A stretch of 7,067 nt of DNA from CAZWBR01 sp964404205 (GCA_964404205.1 CAYOJD010000140.1:1-7067), one strand, 5' to 3'. Counted from the stretch's first letter, positions 1 to 6,023 are shown. Numbers and translations: made by a program. The notes: a model not told the origin generated them from the letters alone.

Positions 1-1208
1 GCTTTGATAGCCGGAATTACGCCAGCCGCAAAACTAACAAACAAACAAACGGTTACTCCGCCAATAATCCAGTGCCACGGAATAATAAATGAACTGCCAA
101 TCAAGGCAGAAACACCATTCCCGGCCAATAATCCAAGAAAAATACCCAGCGCACCGCCTAACTGGCCAATAACGATTGATTCAACCAAAAACTGTTGGCG
201 AATCGTTTTTGAATTGGCCCCAATCGCTTTGCGGATCCCAATCTCGCGGGTACGCTCGGCTACAGTAACCAACAAAATATTCATCAAACCGATGGCTGCG
301 CCCATTAAGGTTATGATTCCGATAATGGTGGCGGCCCAGGTAACATATTTGATATTGTCGAGCAGAATGTTAACCAGGTTATCGCTTTTCTCAATATTGA
401 AGTCCGATTCATCGAAAGCATTTAACCCTCTAATATTCCTGAAGATTGCTTCCGATTCTCCGATGGCTGGTTCAAGCAACTGAGCTGAAGCGGGTTTTAC
501 ACTAATCCGAAAATTCATTTGAGGCCGGGCAAAATATTGTCGGGCATTGGTAAAAGGAAGCAGTACCATGCGGTCGCCAGTTTCGCCAAAACCGCTGCCT
601 TTAATTTGCAGTACCCCGATAACCTGATATTTGCCACTACCAATCGTTACGAATTTACCGATGGGGTCGCTGTTCTTGGGGAACAACTTGGTGACGAGTC
701 CCGAACCAATCAAAGCCACGTTGGTTCCGCTAAAAGCCTCCTGAGTAGAGATATTTCGACCTTTTTCCAGTTCGTAGCCGGCTGTCTGCAAATAATTCTC
801 ATCCACACCACGGACAATTACATTGGGATTACTTTTTTTCGATTCGTATTTGACTGTCGCAGTCTGGGTAGCCATAGTCGAGATAGAAACCGTTGCCGGG
901 AAATCAAATCGTTCCCTGAACTCTTTGGCCTGAAAGAAACTGATGTAACTGTAGTTCTTCGAACGGTAGCGCTGGTTACCTATTTGCACCCTCATCCCAC
1001 GGCTTTGAATGGAAAAAGTGTTGGCCCCCAGTCGGGTAAATTCAGCGGTAATGGAATTTTTTATAGAGTCAATAGCGGTTAAAATCCCCACCAATGCAGA
1101 TATGCCTACGGCTATAATCAGGATGGTAAGTATTGAACGCAAAAGGTTACCCCTGATGGACTGGAATGCGATTTTGATATTTTCGGCAACGAGTGGTTGA
1201 ATGAACAT
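1..1208 (-). CDS. MacB/FtsX-type ABC transporter permease (3' end cut by window)
   Basis: Inner-membrane permease subunit of an ABC transporter of the MacB/LolC/FtsX class, read on the minus strand from ATG at 1208 through 402 codons with no stop before the left edge. A short cytoplasmic N-terminus (MFIQPLVAENIKIAFQSIRG) leads into TM1 at about residues 24-45. A large periplasmic domain follows (about 47-285, MacB_PCD-like, with SGTNVALIGSG and DPIGKFVTIG segments). TM2 is at about 292-316, the cytoplasmic motif ERTREIGIRKAIGA at 318-331, TM3 at about 341-365 and TM4 at about 380-400, ending in PAIKA. That ending is where family members have only about 15-20 residues left, so the gene is nearly complete. 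There is no ATPase domain, so a separate ATP-binding partner is needed; it would lie outside the window. Family members export macrolides, peptides or lipoproteins, or transmit mechanical signals; the substrate here cannot be told. It is divergent from the aconitase gene. Confidence 0.93.
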   Translation of the reverse strand, partial: MFIQPLVAENIKIAFQSIRGNLLRSILTILIIAVGISALVGILTAIDSIKNSITAEFTRLGANTFSIQSRGMRVQIGNQRYRSKNYSYISFFQAKEFRERFDFPATVSISTMATQTATVKYESKKSNPNVIVRGVDENYLQTAGYELEKGRNISTQEAFSGTNVALIGSGLVTKLFPKNSDPIGKFVTIGSGKYQVIGVLQIKGSGFGETGDRMVLLPFTNARQYFARPQMNFRISVKPASAQLLEPAIGESEAIFRNIRGLNAFDESDFNIEKSDNLVNILLDNIKYVTWAATIIGIITLMGAAIGLMNILLVTVAERTREIGIRKAIGANSKTIRQQFLVESIVIGQLGGALGIFLGLLAGNGVSALIGSSFIIPWHWIIGGVTVCLFVSFAAGVIPAIK

Positions 1209-1293
1209 AACAGCAACTTTACAAGCGACAAGGTAGAATTTTTTTCATCAATATAAAACAACCTGCCCCCTAAAAACGTTTATCTCGCAGAGA

Positions 1294-1301
1294 CAAAAAT
1301 A
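1294..1301 (-). promoter_or_regulatory. Candidate -7 element for the ABC permease gene
   Basis: Read on the minus strand, TATTTTTG fits the Bacteroidota -7 consensus TAnnTTTG exactly. It lies about 85 bases before the permease ATG at 1208, which would give a leader of roughly 80 bases. No TTG sits 17-23 bases further upstream, so the -33 half is poor, and any such box would lie beside the aconitase start. AT-rich DNA can yield this match by chance. Confidence 0.35.
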
Positions 1302-1329
1302 TACACTAAAAATATTTAATTAACATATT

Positions 1330-3597
1330 ATGGCTTACGACATTGAAATGATCAAAAAGGTTTACGGAGCGTTTCCGCAGAAGGTTGAACAGTTGAGAAA
1401 GTTGGTGAACCGCCCGTTAACTTTAACCGAGAAAGTGCTTTATGCCCATCTTTCCGACACATTTCCAACTGTTCCGTTTGGACGTGGAGTTTCCTACGTA
1501 AACTTTTCACCTGACAGGGTGGCCATGCAGGATGCCACCGCCCAGATGGCTTTGCTGCAGTTTATGCAGGCCGGGAAAGAGGAGGCTGCCGTGCCATCGA
1601 CAGTCCATTGCGATCACCTGATTTTGGCAAAAGATGGTGCTGTGGCCGATTTGAAAGAGGCTGAAACCAGCAACAAAGAGGTTTACGATTTTCTGTCATC
1701 GGTTTCACAAAAATATGGAATTGGTTTTTGGAAGCCTGGCGCAGGGATCATTCATCAGGTAGTCCTCGAAAACTATGCATTTCCGGGCGGTATGATGGTC
1801 GGAACCGACTCGCATACGGTTAATGCCGGAGGGCTAGGCATGGTAGCCATTGGTGTTGGTGGGGCCGATGCGGTTGACGTGATGACCGGGATCCCATGGG
1901 AATTGAAATTTCCCAAACTGATTGGCGTTAAACTTACCGGTCGGTTGAGCGGATGGGTATCGCCGAAGGATGTTATCCTCAAAGTTGCCGGAATCCTCAC
2001 CGTCAAAGGTGGAACCGGCGCGATTGTCGAATATTTTGGCGAAGGGGCCAACAATCTTTCCTGCACCGGTAAAGGAACCATTTGTAATATGGGTGCCGAA
2101 GTCGGGGCGACTACCTCTATCTTCCCCTACGATAATAATATGGCAAAATACCTTCAGGCAACCGGTCGTGCCGATGTGGCCGAAATGGCCAACAACATTG
2201 CCGATTGTCTGCGCGGCGACCATGAAGTCTATCAAAATCCTGAAAAATATTTTGATCAGGTGATTGAAATCGATCTTTCTGAACTCGAACCGCATATCAA
2301 TGGTCCTTTTACCCCCGATTTGGCTACTCCGCTATCTCAATTCAAAACAACGGCCAGAGAAAAGGGCTGGCCGCTCGAAATGCAGGTCGGACTTATCGGT
2401 TCGTGTACCAATTCATCGTACGAAGATATTGGCCGTGCAGCCTCGGTTGCGCGTCAGGCTGTATCGAAGAACCTGAAAGTGAAGGCGGGTTTTACGGTAA
2501 CTCCAGGCTCTGAACTGGTTCGCTATACAGTAGAACGCGATGGCCATCTTGATGCTTTTCAGCAGATTGGGGGAGTGGTACTGGCCAATGCCTGTGGCCC
2601 CTGTATTGGCCAATGGGCAAGGCACAATGCCGAAAACCTACCCGAAAATTCCATCATGACATCGTTCAACCGCAATTTTGCCAAACGGACCGATGGCAAT
2701 CCGAAAACACATGGTTTTGTGGCTTCGCCCGAAATTGTAACTGCATTCTCAATTGCCGGAACGCTCGATTTCAACCCGGTCACCGATTTCTTGATCAATC
2801 AGAAAGGCGAAAAAGTAAAATTGGATGAACCTTCCGGTGACGATTTGCCTGCCAAAGGTTTCGATGTTAAAGATGCCGGTTTTGTTGCCCCGTCGCGAGA
2901 ATTGCGAAATATCGAAGTGAAGGTAGCTTCCGGTTCCGACAGGTTACAATTGCTTACTCCGTTTGAACCTTGGGACGGTAAAGATTTGAAAGGACTTAAT
3001 TTATTGATTAAAGCCCGCGGAAAATGCACCACCGACCATATATCGATGGCTGGCCCCTGGCTGAAATACCGTGGTCATCTCGACAATATCTCGAATAACC
3101 TGCTGATTGGAGCCATCAATGATTTTAATGGCAAAGCCAACTCTGTATTCAATAAATTAAATGGCAGCTACGACGCTGTTCCTGCAGTAGCCCGCCAGTA
3201 CAAAAAAGCAGGTATTGGTTCGGTTATTATTGGCGATGAAAACTACGGCGAAGGCTCATCGCGCGAACATGCTGCCATGGAACCACGTCACCTTGGTGTA
3301 CGGGCCGTGATTACCAAATCGTTTGCCCGTATTCACGAAACCAATCTGAAGAAACAGGGAATGCTTGCCCTGACCTTTGCCAATCCGGATGATTATCAAA
3401 AGGTGCAGGAAGATGACTCGTTCGATATTCTTGGATTGGAATCTTTCGCTCCCGGAAAATTACTAATGTTGAAATTGTATCATTCCAATGGTTCAACAGA
3501 AGAAATACAGGTGAAACATACCTACAACGAAGCTCAAATCGTCTGGTTCAGACATGGTTCATGCCTGAATTATATCAAATTCAGCCAGGCGAAGTAG
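1330..3597 (+). CDS. acnA: Aconitate hydratase, mitochondrial type ([4Fe-4S])
   Basis: Cytoplasmic TCA-cycle enzyme that isomerises citrate to isocitrate via cis-aconitate. The 755 residues have the usual length and order: three N-terminal domains forming the cluster site, a linker near 520-560, and a C-terminal swivel domain. Visible site residues are Cys359 in LIGSCTNSSYEDIGR, Cys422 and Cys425 in NACGPCIGQW (cluster ligands), Asp95-His96 in HCDH, Asp160-Ser161-His162 in GTDSHT, Glu257, Arg448 and Arg453 in NRNFAKR, Arg581, and Ser643/Arg645 in GEGSSREHAA. These correspond one by one to the active-site residues I recall for pig mitochondrial aconitase, so the enzyme should be active. It resembles the mitochondrial family rather than the longer AcnA/IRP1 type or AcnB. 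The start is the first ATG, after an A/T-rich leader without a Shine-Dalgarno sequence. It stands alone, divergent from the permease and closed by a hairpin terminator. No consensus promoter was found in the 121-base upstream spacer. Confidence 0.99.
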   Translation: MAYDIEMIKKVYGAFPQKVEQLRKLVNRPLTLTEKVLYAHLSDTFPTVPFGRGVSYVNFSPDRVAMQDATAQMALLQFMQAGKEEAAVPSTVHCDHLILAKDGAVADLKEAETSNKEVYDFLSSVSQKYGIGFWKPGAGIIHQVVLENYAFPGGMMVGTDSHTVNAGGLGMVAIGVGGADAVDVMTGIPWELKFPKLIGVKLTGRLSGWVSPKDVILKVAGILTVKGGTGAIVEYFGEGANNLSCTGKGTICNMGAEVGATTSIFPYDNNMAKYLQATGRADVAEMANNIADCLRGDHEVYQNPEKYFDQVIEIDLSELEPHINGPFTPDLATPLSQFKTTAREKGWPLEMQVGLIGSCTNSSYEDIGRAASVARQAVSKNLKVKAGFTVTPGSELVRYTVERDGHLDAFQQIGGVVLANACGPCIGQWARHNAENLPENSIMTSFNRNFAKRTDGNPKTHGFVASPEIVTAFSIAGTLDFNPVTDFLINQKGEKVKLDEPSGDDLPAKGFDVKDAGFVAPSRELRNIEVKVASGSDRLQLLTPFEPWDGKDLKGLNLLIKARGKCTTDHISMAGPWLKYRGHLDNISNNLLIGAINDFNGKANSVFNKLNGSYDAVPAVARQYKKAGIGSVIIGDENYGEGSSREHAAMEPRHLGVRAVITKSFARIHETNLKKQGMLALTFANPDDYQKVQEDDSFDILGLESFAPGKLLMLKLYHSNGSTEEIQVKHTYNEAQIVWFRHGSCLNYIKFSQAK

Positions 3598-3622
3598 TTA
3601 ATAGTCAGGTTTTTCATATCGA

Positions 3623-3656
3623 AAAACAGCCGGTTCATCTATGAGCCGGCTGTTTT
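3623..3656 (+). terminator. Rho-independent terminator after aconitase
   Basis: The arms 3623-3638 and 3641-3656 pair over up to 16 positions with one G-U wobble (core ACAGCCGG / CCGGCTGT). An A run at the 5' base and TTTT at the 3' base fit a terminator that may work in both directions. It starts 26 bases after the aconitase stop codon. Confidence 0.85.
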
Positions 3657-3746
3657 GGGTTATATATTTTCGATGACAGTTCAAATCGTTGCTAATCAGA
3701 GGAGAGAACGGTTTGTCATTCCTGTTTAACATTTTTTAATACAATA

Positions 3747-3780
3747 TTTGAACAACGAGTGCAATCGCGTTATACTTTCG
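3747..3780 (+). promoter_or_regulatory. Candidate promoter for the 62-residue gene (and possibly miaA)
   Basis: TTTG at 3747-3750, a 22-base spacer, then TACTTTCG at 3773-3780, one base off the Bacteroidota consensus TAnnTTTG. The spacer is at the long end of the 17-23 range I recall for this phylum. Transcription would begin near 3786, leaving a leader of about 90 bases before the ATG at 3878. This is a match by eye only. Confidence 0.4.
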
Positions 3781-3877
3781 GGTGTCTGTTTCCGTTCATT
3801 ATTTGTCGGGTTAAAATATCTTCAACATCAATATATTTCAAGGAATCTTTTTTGTTTTAACTAATTAAGCGTAGAAA

Positions 3878-4066
3878 ATGGAAAAAAACCTGAATGCATC
3901 GGTAGTTAAGTTCAACAAAGGAAAGATACCTTCCCGTTCGCGGGTCAATATTTATGACCACGATCTGTTACTCGAGGAGGAAGATGATTCGATGATTGTT
4001 CAGAACGACCTGAGCGAATTAGATGACTTAGTCCAGATTTATGGGGAGATGGACGAAATTTTGTAA
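3878..4066 (+). CDS. Small charge-polarised protein of unknown function (62 aa)
   Basis: I do not recognise this gene. The 62-residue product is split by charge. Residues 1-22 carry six basic residues (K3, K11, K14, K16, R20, R22) and one acidic one. After R22 there is no Lys or Arg, but an acidic cluster EEEDD (33-37) and further acidic residues to the end (D44, E47, D49, D50, E57, D59, E60), with leucines and isoleucines spaced as in a possible amphipathic helix (LSELDDLVQIYGEMDEIL). There is no signal peptide, membrane segment or cysteine. Support for it being real: a clean ATG after an A-rich leader (GTAGAAAATG), a candidate promoter upstream, a terminator-like hairpin exactly at its stop codon, and its fit into the space before miaA, 69 bases downstream. 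It could bind a nucleic acid or a partner protein, but that is a guess from charge alone. The alternative is a chance reading frame, which I think less likely. Confidence 0.72.
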   Translation: MEKNLNASVVKFNKGKIPSRSRVNIYDHDLLLEEEDDSMIVQNDLSELDDLVQIYGEMDEIL

Positions 4067-4088
4067 TGGGGTTCTCGCCCCATTTTTT
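4065..4088 (+). terminator. Terminator-like hairpin overlapping the stop codon of the 62-residue gene
   Basis: The arms AATGGGG (4065-4071) and CCCCATT (4078-4084) pair perfectly over 7 bases around a 6-base loop, with a T run at 4083-4088. The last two bases of the TAA stop (4064-4066) are in the left arm, so a terminating ribosome would cover half the stem. It lies 48 bases before the miaA start. Confidence 0.72.
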
Positions 4089-4135
4089 ATTTCTGGCCGC
4101 CGATGACTATTTTAGCCGCTGAAATTCCATGATGA

Positions 4136-5047
4136 ATGGCAAAAACATTAATTGTACTGCTTGGACCTACCGGTGTAGGGAAGACCGACCTGAGCATTCA
4201 AATAGCTCAACATTTCGGTACTGAAATTATATCGTGCGATTCGCGCCAGCTTTTCAGGGAAATGCGAATCGGAACTGCCGTTCCGGAAGCGAAATACCTC
4301 GATACCATCCCTCATCATTTTATTGCTTCCCATTCGGTTACCGAATATTACAGTGCCGCCCGTTTCGAAAACGATGTGATGCATTTGCTCGACAAGCTTT
4401 TTGCAGGGAACGATGTTGTATTGATGACCGGCGGTTCAATGCTCTATATCGATGCCGTTTGCAAAGGGATTGATGATTTGCCCGATGTGGATATCGAATT
4501 GAGAGATAATTTATTGAAGCGGTATGCGAACGAAGGGTTGGACAATTTGAGAGGTGAACTGAAAATCCTTGACCCCGACTACTATCATACCGTCGATTTG
4601 CAAAACCCTAAACGAATCCTGCATGCGCTTGAAATCTGTTTAATGACCGGAAAACCATATTCATCGTTTCGCTCGAACCAAACAAAAAACCGTTATTTCA
4701 ATATCATCAAAATTGGCCTGAACCGCGACCGCACTGAATTGTACGACCGTATCAACCGCCGGGTTGATGCCATGTTCGAAGCCGGGCTCGAAGAAGAAGC
4801 CCGGACGCTTCTTTCATACAAAACCTTGAATTCGCTTAATACAGTGGGATATCGTGAGTTGTTCGACCATTTCGATGGACTTTGTACGTTGGATGAGGCC
4901 AGGGAGAAAATAAAAGCCAACTCACGAAAATATGCCCGAAAGCAACTTACCTGGTTCAGGCGTGATCCCGAAGTGAAGTGGTTTCACCCCTCCGAAGATG
5001 CCGAAATAATAAGTTCACTTGACTATATCGTAGCATCGGGAAGATGA
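4136..5047 (+). CDS. miaA: tRNA dimethylallyltransferase (tRNA A37 isopentenyltransferase)
   Basis: Transfers a dimethylallyl group from DMAPP to N6 of adenosine-37, next to the anticodon of tRNAs that read codons starting with U; MiaB usually modifies the product further. The 303 residues match normal family length. The P-loop GPTGVGKT is at 10-17. DSRQLFREMRIGTAVP at 35-50 is the conserved D-S-x-Q segment with its following IGTA. TGGSMLY is at 98-104, and NPKRILHALEI is the conserved segment of the tRNA-binding channel. TVGYREL and the basic KANSRKYARKQLTWFRRDP stretch near the C-terminus complete the family pattern. The start at 4136 puts the P-loop at the usual distance; the ATGs at 4129 and 4132 are in another frame that stops soon. 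The gene may share a transcript with the 62-residue gene if the hairpin between them is read through. It converges with the acidic-protein gene downstream. Confidence 0.97.
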   Translation: MAKTLIVLLGPTGVGKTDLSIQIAQHFGTEIISCDSRQLFREMRIGTAVPEAKYLDTIPHHFIASHSVTEYYSAARFENDVMHLLDKLFAGNDVVLMTGGSMLYIDAVCKGIDDLPDVDIELRDNLLKRYANEGLDNLRGELKILDPDYYHTVDLQNPKRILHALEICLMTGKPYSSFRSNQTKNRYFNIIKIGLNRDRTELYDRINRRVDAMFEAGLEEEARTLLSYKTLNSLNTVGYRELFDHFDGLCTLDEAREKIKANSRKYARKQLTWFRRDPEVKWFHPSEDAEIISSLDYIVASGR

Positions 5048-5094
5048 CCATAAAGTAGCTTTTTTGTTCTGGCGACGATAAATCGATATGGTCA
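5045..5094. repeat. 8-base inverted repeat beginning at the miaA stop codon
   Basis: TGACCATA (5045-5052) and TATGGTCA (5087-5094) are perfect complements around 34 bases. The left arm starts with the TGA stop codon of miaA. The interior holds a T tract (CTTTTTTG). The loop is too long for a normal terminator hairpin. It may be an imperfect 3'-end structure or chance. Confidence 0.4.
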
Positions 5095-5209
5095 CATTTA
5101 TTATCAAACCCTGACACTAAAATTGAATCAACTCCGCATCAACTCTCCTTGGTTGGGGAAAATGAGCGAAGGCAAAGGCTTGTCTGCCCCTTGCTGTACA
5201 ACGGATGGT

Positions 5210-5232
5210 ATATTTCTGTATGCTAGAAATAT
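5210..5232. repeat. 8-base inverted repeat in the miaA downstream spacer
   Basis: ATATTTCT (5210-5217) and AGAAATAT (5225-5232) pair perfectly around the 7-base loop GTATGCT. The palindrome GTTGCAAC follows at 5234-5241. There is no T tract after it, so it is not a terminator. It could be an RNA hairpin or an operator-like site; nothing in the context decides between them. Confidence 0.4.
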
Positions 5233-5301
5233 GGTTGCAACGTATGGTTTAATCAGGGAATTGTTTACAGTTGCCGGCACTAATCGAAATATATTCGCAT
5301 G

Positions 5302-5331
5302 TAAAACCAAAAAAGCCGGATTAACCGGCTT
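5302..5331 (-). terminator. Rho-independent terminator of the acidic-protein gene
   Basis: The arms 5313-5319 and 5325-5331 (AAGCCGG / CCGGCTT) close over a 5-base loop. Read on the minus strand, the stem is followed by TTTTGGTTTT, a good U-rich tail, 25 bases after the stop codon at 5357. On the plus strand the tail CTTTGATAT is weaker, so any use for miaA transcripts would be secondary. Confidence 0.8.
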
Positions 5332-5356
5332 CTTTGATATTCTTCAATGAAATGAA

Positions 5357-5725
5357 TCAATACTCTTCGTCATCGTCGTCGTCATCTTCATCCGGCACAT
5401 CGTCCGGGATTTCATCGGCATCGTCTTCTTCATCTTCACCGCCTTCGAAACCGGTGAGCGAGAAGTCATCGCGAAGGACTCCGTCATCATCAAAATCGTC
5501 ATCATTTTCAACGATATCGTAAGCCTCTTCCAAAGTCATCCTGACCAGATAGTAATGGTCGTCGGTTTCGTAAGGCAGTGCCGACACTACTTTGCCTTTT
5601 GCATCAATATAAGTAATCAGGCTGCCTGCAAACCCCTGCGGGTAGTTCAACTTGATTTGTCCCTGGATATCCAGCGGGAGCTTGTCATAGTCTTTAACAA
5701 TTCTTGGTTTGTTCATCTTTGCCAT
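5357..5725 (-). CDS. Conserved-looking small protein with very acidic C-terminal tail (122 aa)
   Basis: Function unknown. I recall similar short proteins in other Bacteroidota that share the opening (KPRIVKDYDKLP) and a V-S-A-L-P-[YF]-E-T-D-D-x-Y-Y-L-V-R-M segment, usually annotated as hypothetical. Residues 4-65 look like a small mixed alpha/beta domain: a KDYDKLPLDIQGQIK helix region, then strands around LITYIDAKGKVVSALPYETDDHYYLVRM. Residues 66-122 are overwhelmingly acidic, about 33 of 57 being Asp or Glu with one basic residue (R85), ending in six consecutive Asp and then EEY. The layout recalls the Firmicutes RNA polymerase delta subunit, a folded domain plus an acidic tail, but I see no sequence similarity and do not assign that role. 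There is no signal peptide or membrane segment, so it is probably cytoplasmic. ATG at 5725 is chosen; the alternative ATG at 5716 would remove three residues. The gene is convergent with miaA, divergent from pheT, and has its own terminator. Confidence 0.85.
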   Translation of the reverse strand: MAKMNKPRIVKDYDKLPLDIQGQIKLNYPQGFAGSLITYIDAKGKVVSALPYETDDHYYLVRMTLEEAYDIVENDDDFDDDGVLRDDFSLTGFEGGEDEEDDADEIPDDVPDEDDDDDDEEY

Positions 5726-5781
5726 AGCAAGAATTAGATTATAGGTGATATTATCCTATTATTATTCAATATGTAATCACG

Positions 5782-5811
5782 AAAGGTACACCATCTGCGC
5801 AGGGTACCTTT
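5782..5811. repeat. Hairpin with nested palindrome upstream of the acidic-protein gene
   Basis: AAAGGTAC (5782-5789) and GTACCTTT (5804-5811) pair perfectly over 8 bases around a 14-base loop, which itself contains the perfect palindrome CTGCGCAG (5795-5802). The next pair outward is G5781-C5813 with one bulged T. This GC-containing structure stands out in otherwise AT-rich DNA. It lies 56-85 bases before the start of the minus-strand gene, so it could be in that gene's leader RNA or be a protein-binding site. Confidence 0.5.
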
Positions 5812-5958
5812 TCGGGCTGCAAAATAGTAATTCAATGAATTATAAAAAGCAATTTTAATAAAAATCAGGAAAAAAAACATCTTTGTTGCAAATAAGGTAC
5901 AACTAACTTCCAAAAAACCTACAAATTGCCGATTTAAAGAATTGATCAAACTTTACTT

Positions 5959-5989
5959 TTTGCCTTTCCTGCTAAATTGCATAAATTCG
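5959..5989 (+). promoter_or_regulatory. Candidate pheT promoter
   Basis: TTTG at 5959-5962, a 19-base spacer, then TAAATTCG at 5982-5989, one base off the TAnnTTTG consensus of Bacteroidota. Transcription would start near 5995 and give a leader of about 30 bases before the ATG at 6024. Spacing and position are both good, but the match is by eye. Confidence 0.45.
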
Positions 5990-6023
5990 CCCAATTATTA
6001 ATTATGCTGAATATTTTCCAATC

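Larger units (their letters stand above)
5048..5356. other. Spacer without a convincing gene, between convergent genes
   Basis: This is the 309-base gap between miaA and the acidic-protein gene. Both strands carry short open frames of 60-75 codons here, but they begin with TTG and match no family I recognise, and both extend into the terminator region at the right end, so I do not call them. Visible structure: the inverted repeat overlapping the miaA stop; a tight 8-base inverted repeat ATATTTCT / AGAAATAT (5210-5217 and 5225-5232, 7-base loop); the palindrome GTTGCAAC (5234-5241); and the terminator at 5302-5331. Its base composition is richer in G+C than the spacer before pheT. A structured RNA or a degraded gene remains possible. 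Confidence 0.6.
5726..6023. other. AT-rich divergent spacer upstream of pheT
   Basis: These 298 bases separate the starts of the acidic-protein gene (minus strand) and pheT (plus strand). The DNA is clearly more AT-rich than its surroundings and contains A runs (AAAAAAAA near 5870). A 71-codon minus-strand open frame across 5734-5949 has low-complexity, Phe/Ile/Asn-rich content typical of AT-rich noncoding DNA, and I do not call it. The stretch should hold promoters for both flanking genes, including the pheT candidate, and it carries the hairpin near 5782-5811. Confidence 0.7.

Noticed and set aside
36..50. Tetranucleotide repeat (CAAA, about 3.75 copies) that could cause phase variation in the permease
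   Set aside because: Too few copies for frequent slippage, and it encodes ordinary membrane-segment residues near the C-terminus.
4..1200. Plus-strand open frames at 4-483, 519-1082 and 1009-1200
   Set aside because: They lie opposite the ABC permease gene, whose translation shows clear family motifs; they are antisense shadows.
1773..3496. Several short open frames on both strands inside the aconitase gene
   Set aside because: Shadows of a well-supported gene, without family resemblance of their own.
4129..4233. Tandem ATGs at 4129 and 4132 as an upstream start or overlapping peptide for miaA
   Set aside because: They are out of frame with the P-loop, and the frame stops after about 35 codons; the ATG at 4136 gives the proper MiaA N-terminus.
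5128..5310. 60-codon minus-strand open frame starting with TTG
   Set aside because: It begins in the U-tail region of the acidic-protein terminator and has no recognised features.
5123..5350. 75-codon plus-strand open frame starting with TTG
   Set aside because: It has a weak start and no recognised family, and its end is translated from the terminator hairpin of the opposite gene.
5334..5522. Serine-rich plus-strand open frame
   Set aside because: The serine run is the antisense reading of the Asp/Glu triplets in the acidic tail of the minus-strand gene.
5734..5949. 71-codon minus-strand open frame upstream of the acidic-protein gene
   Set aside because: Low-complexity composition in AT-rich DNA, crossing the hairpin and likely promoter region; no family resemblance.
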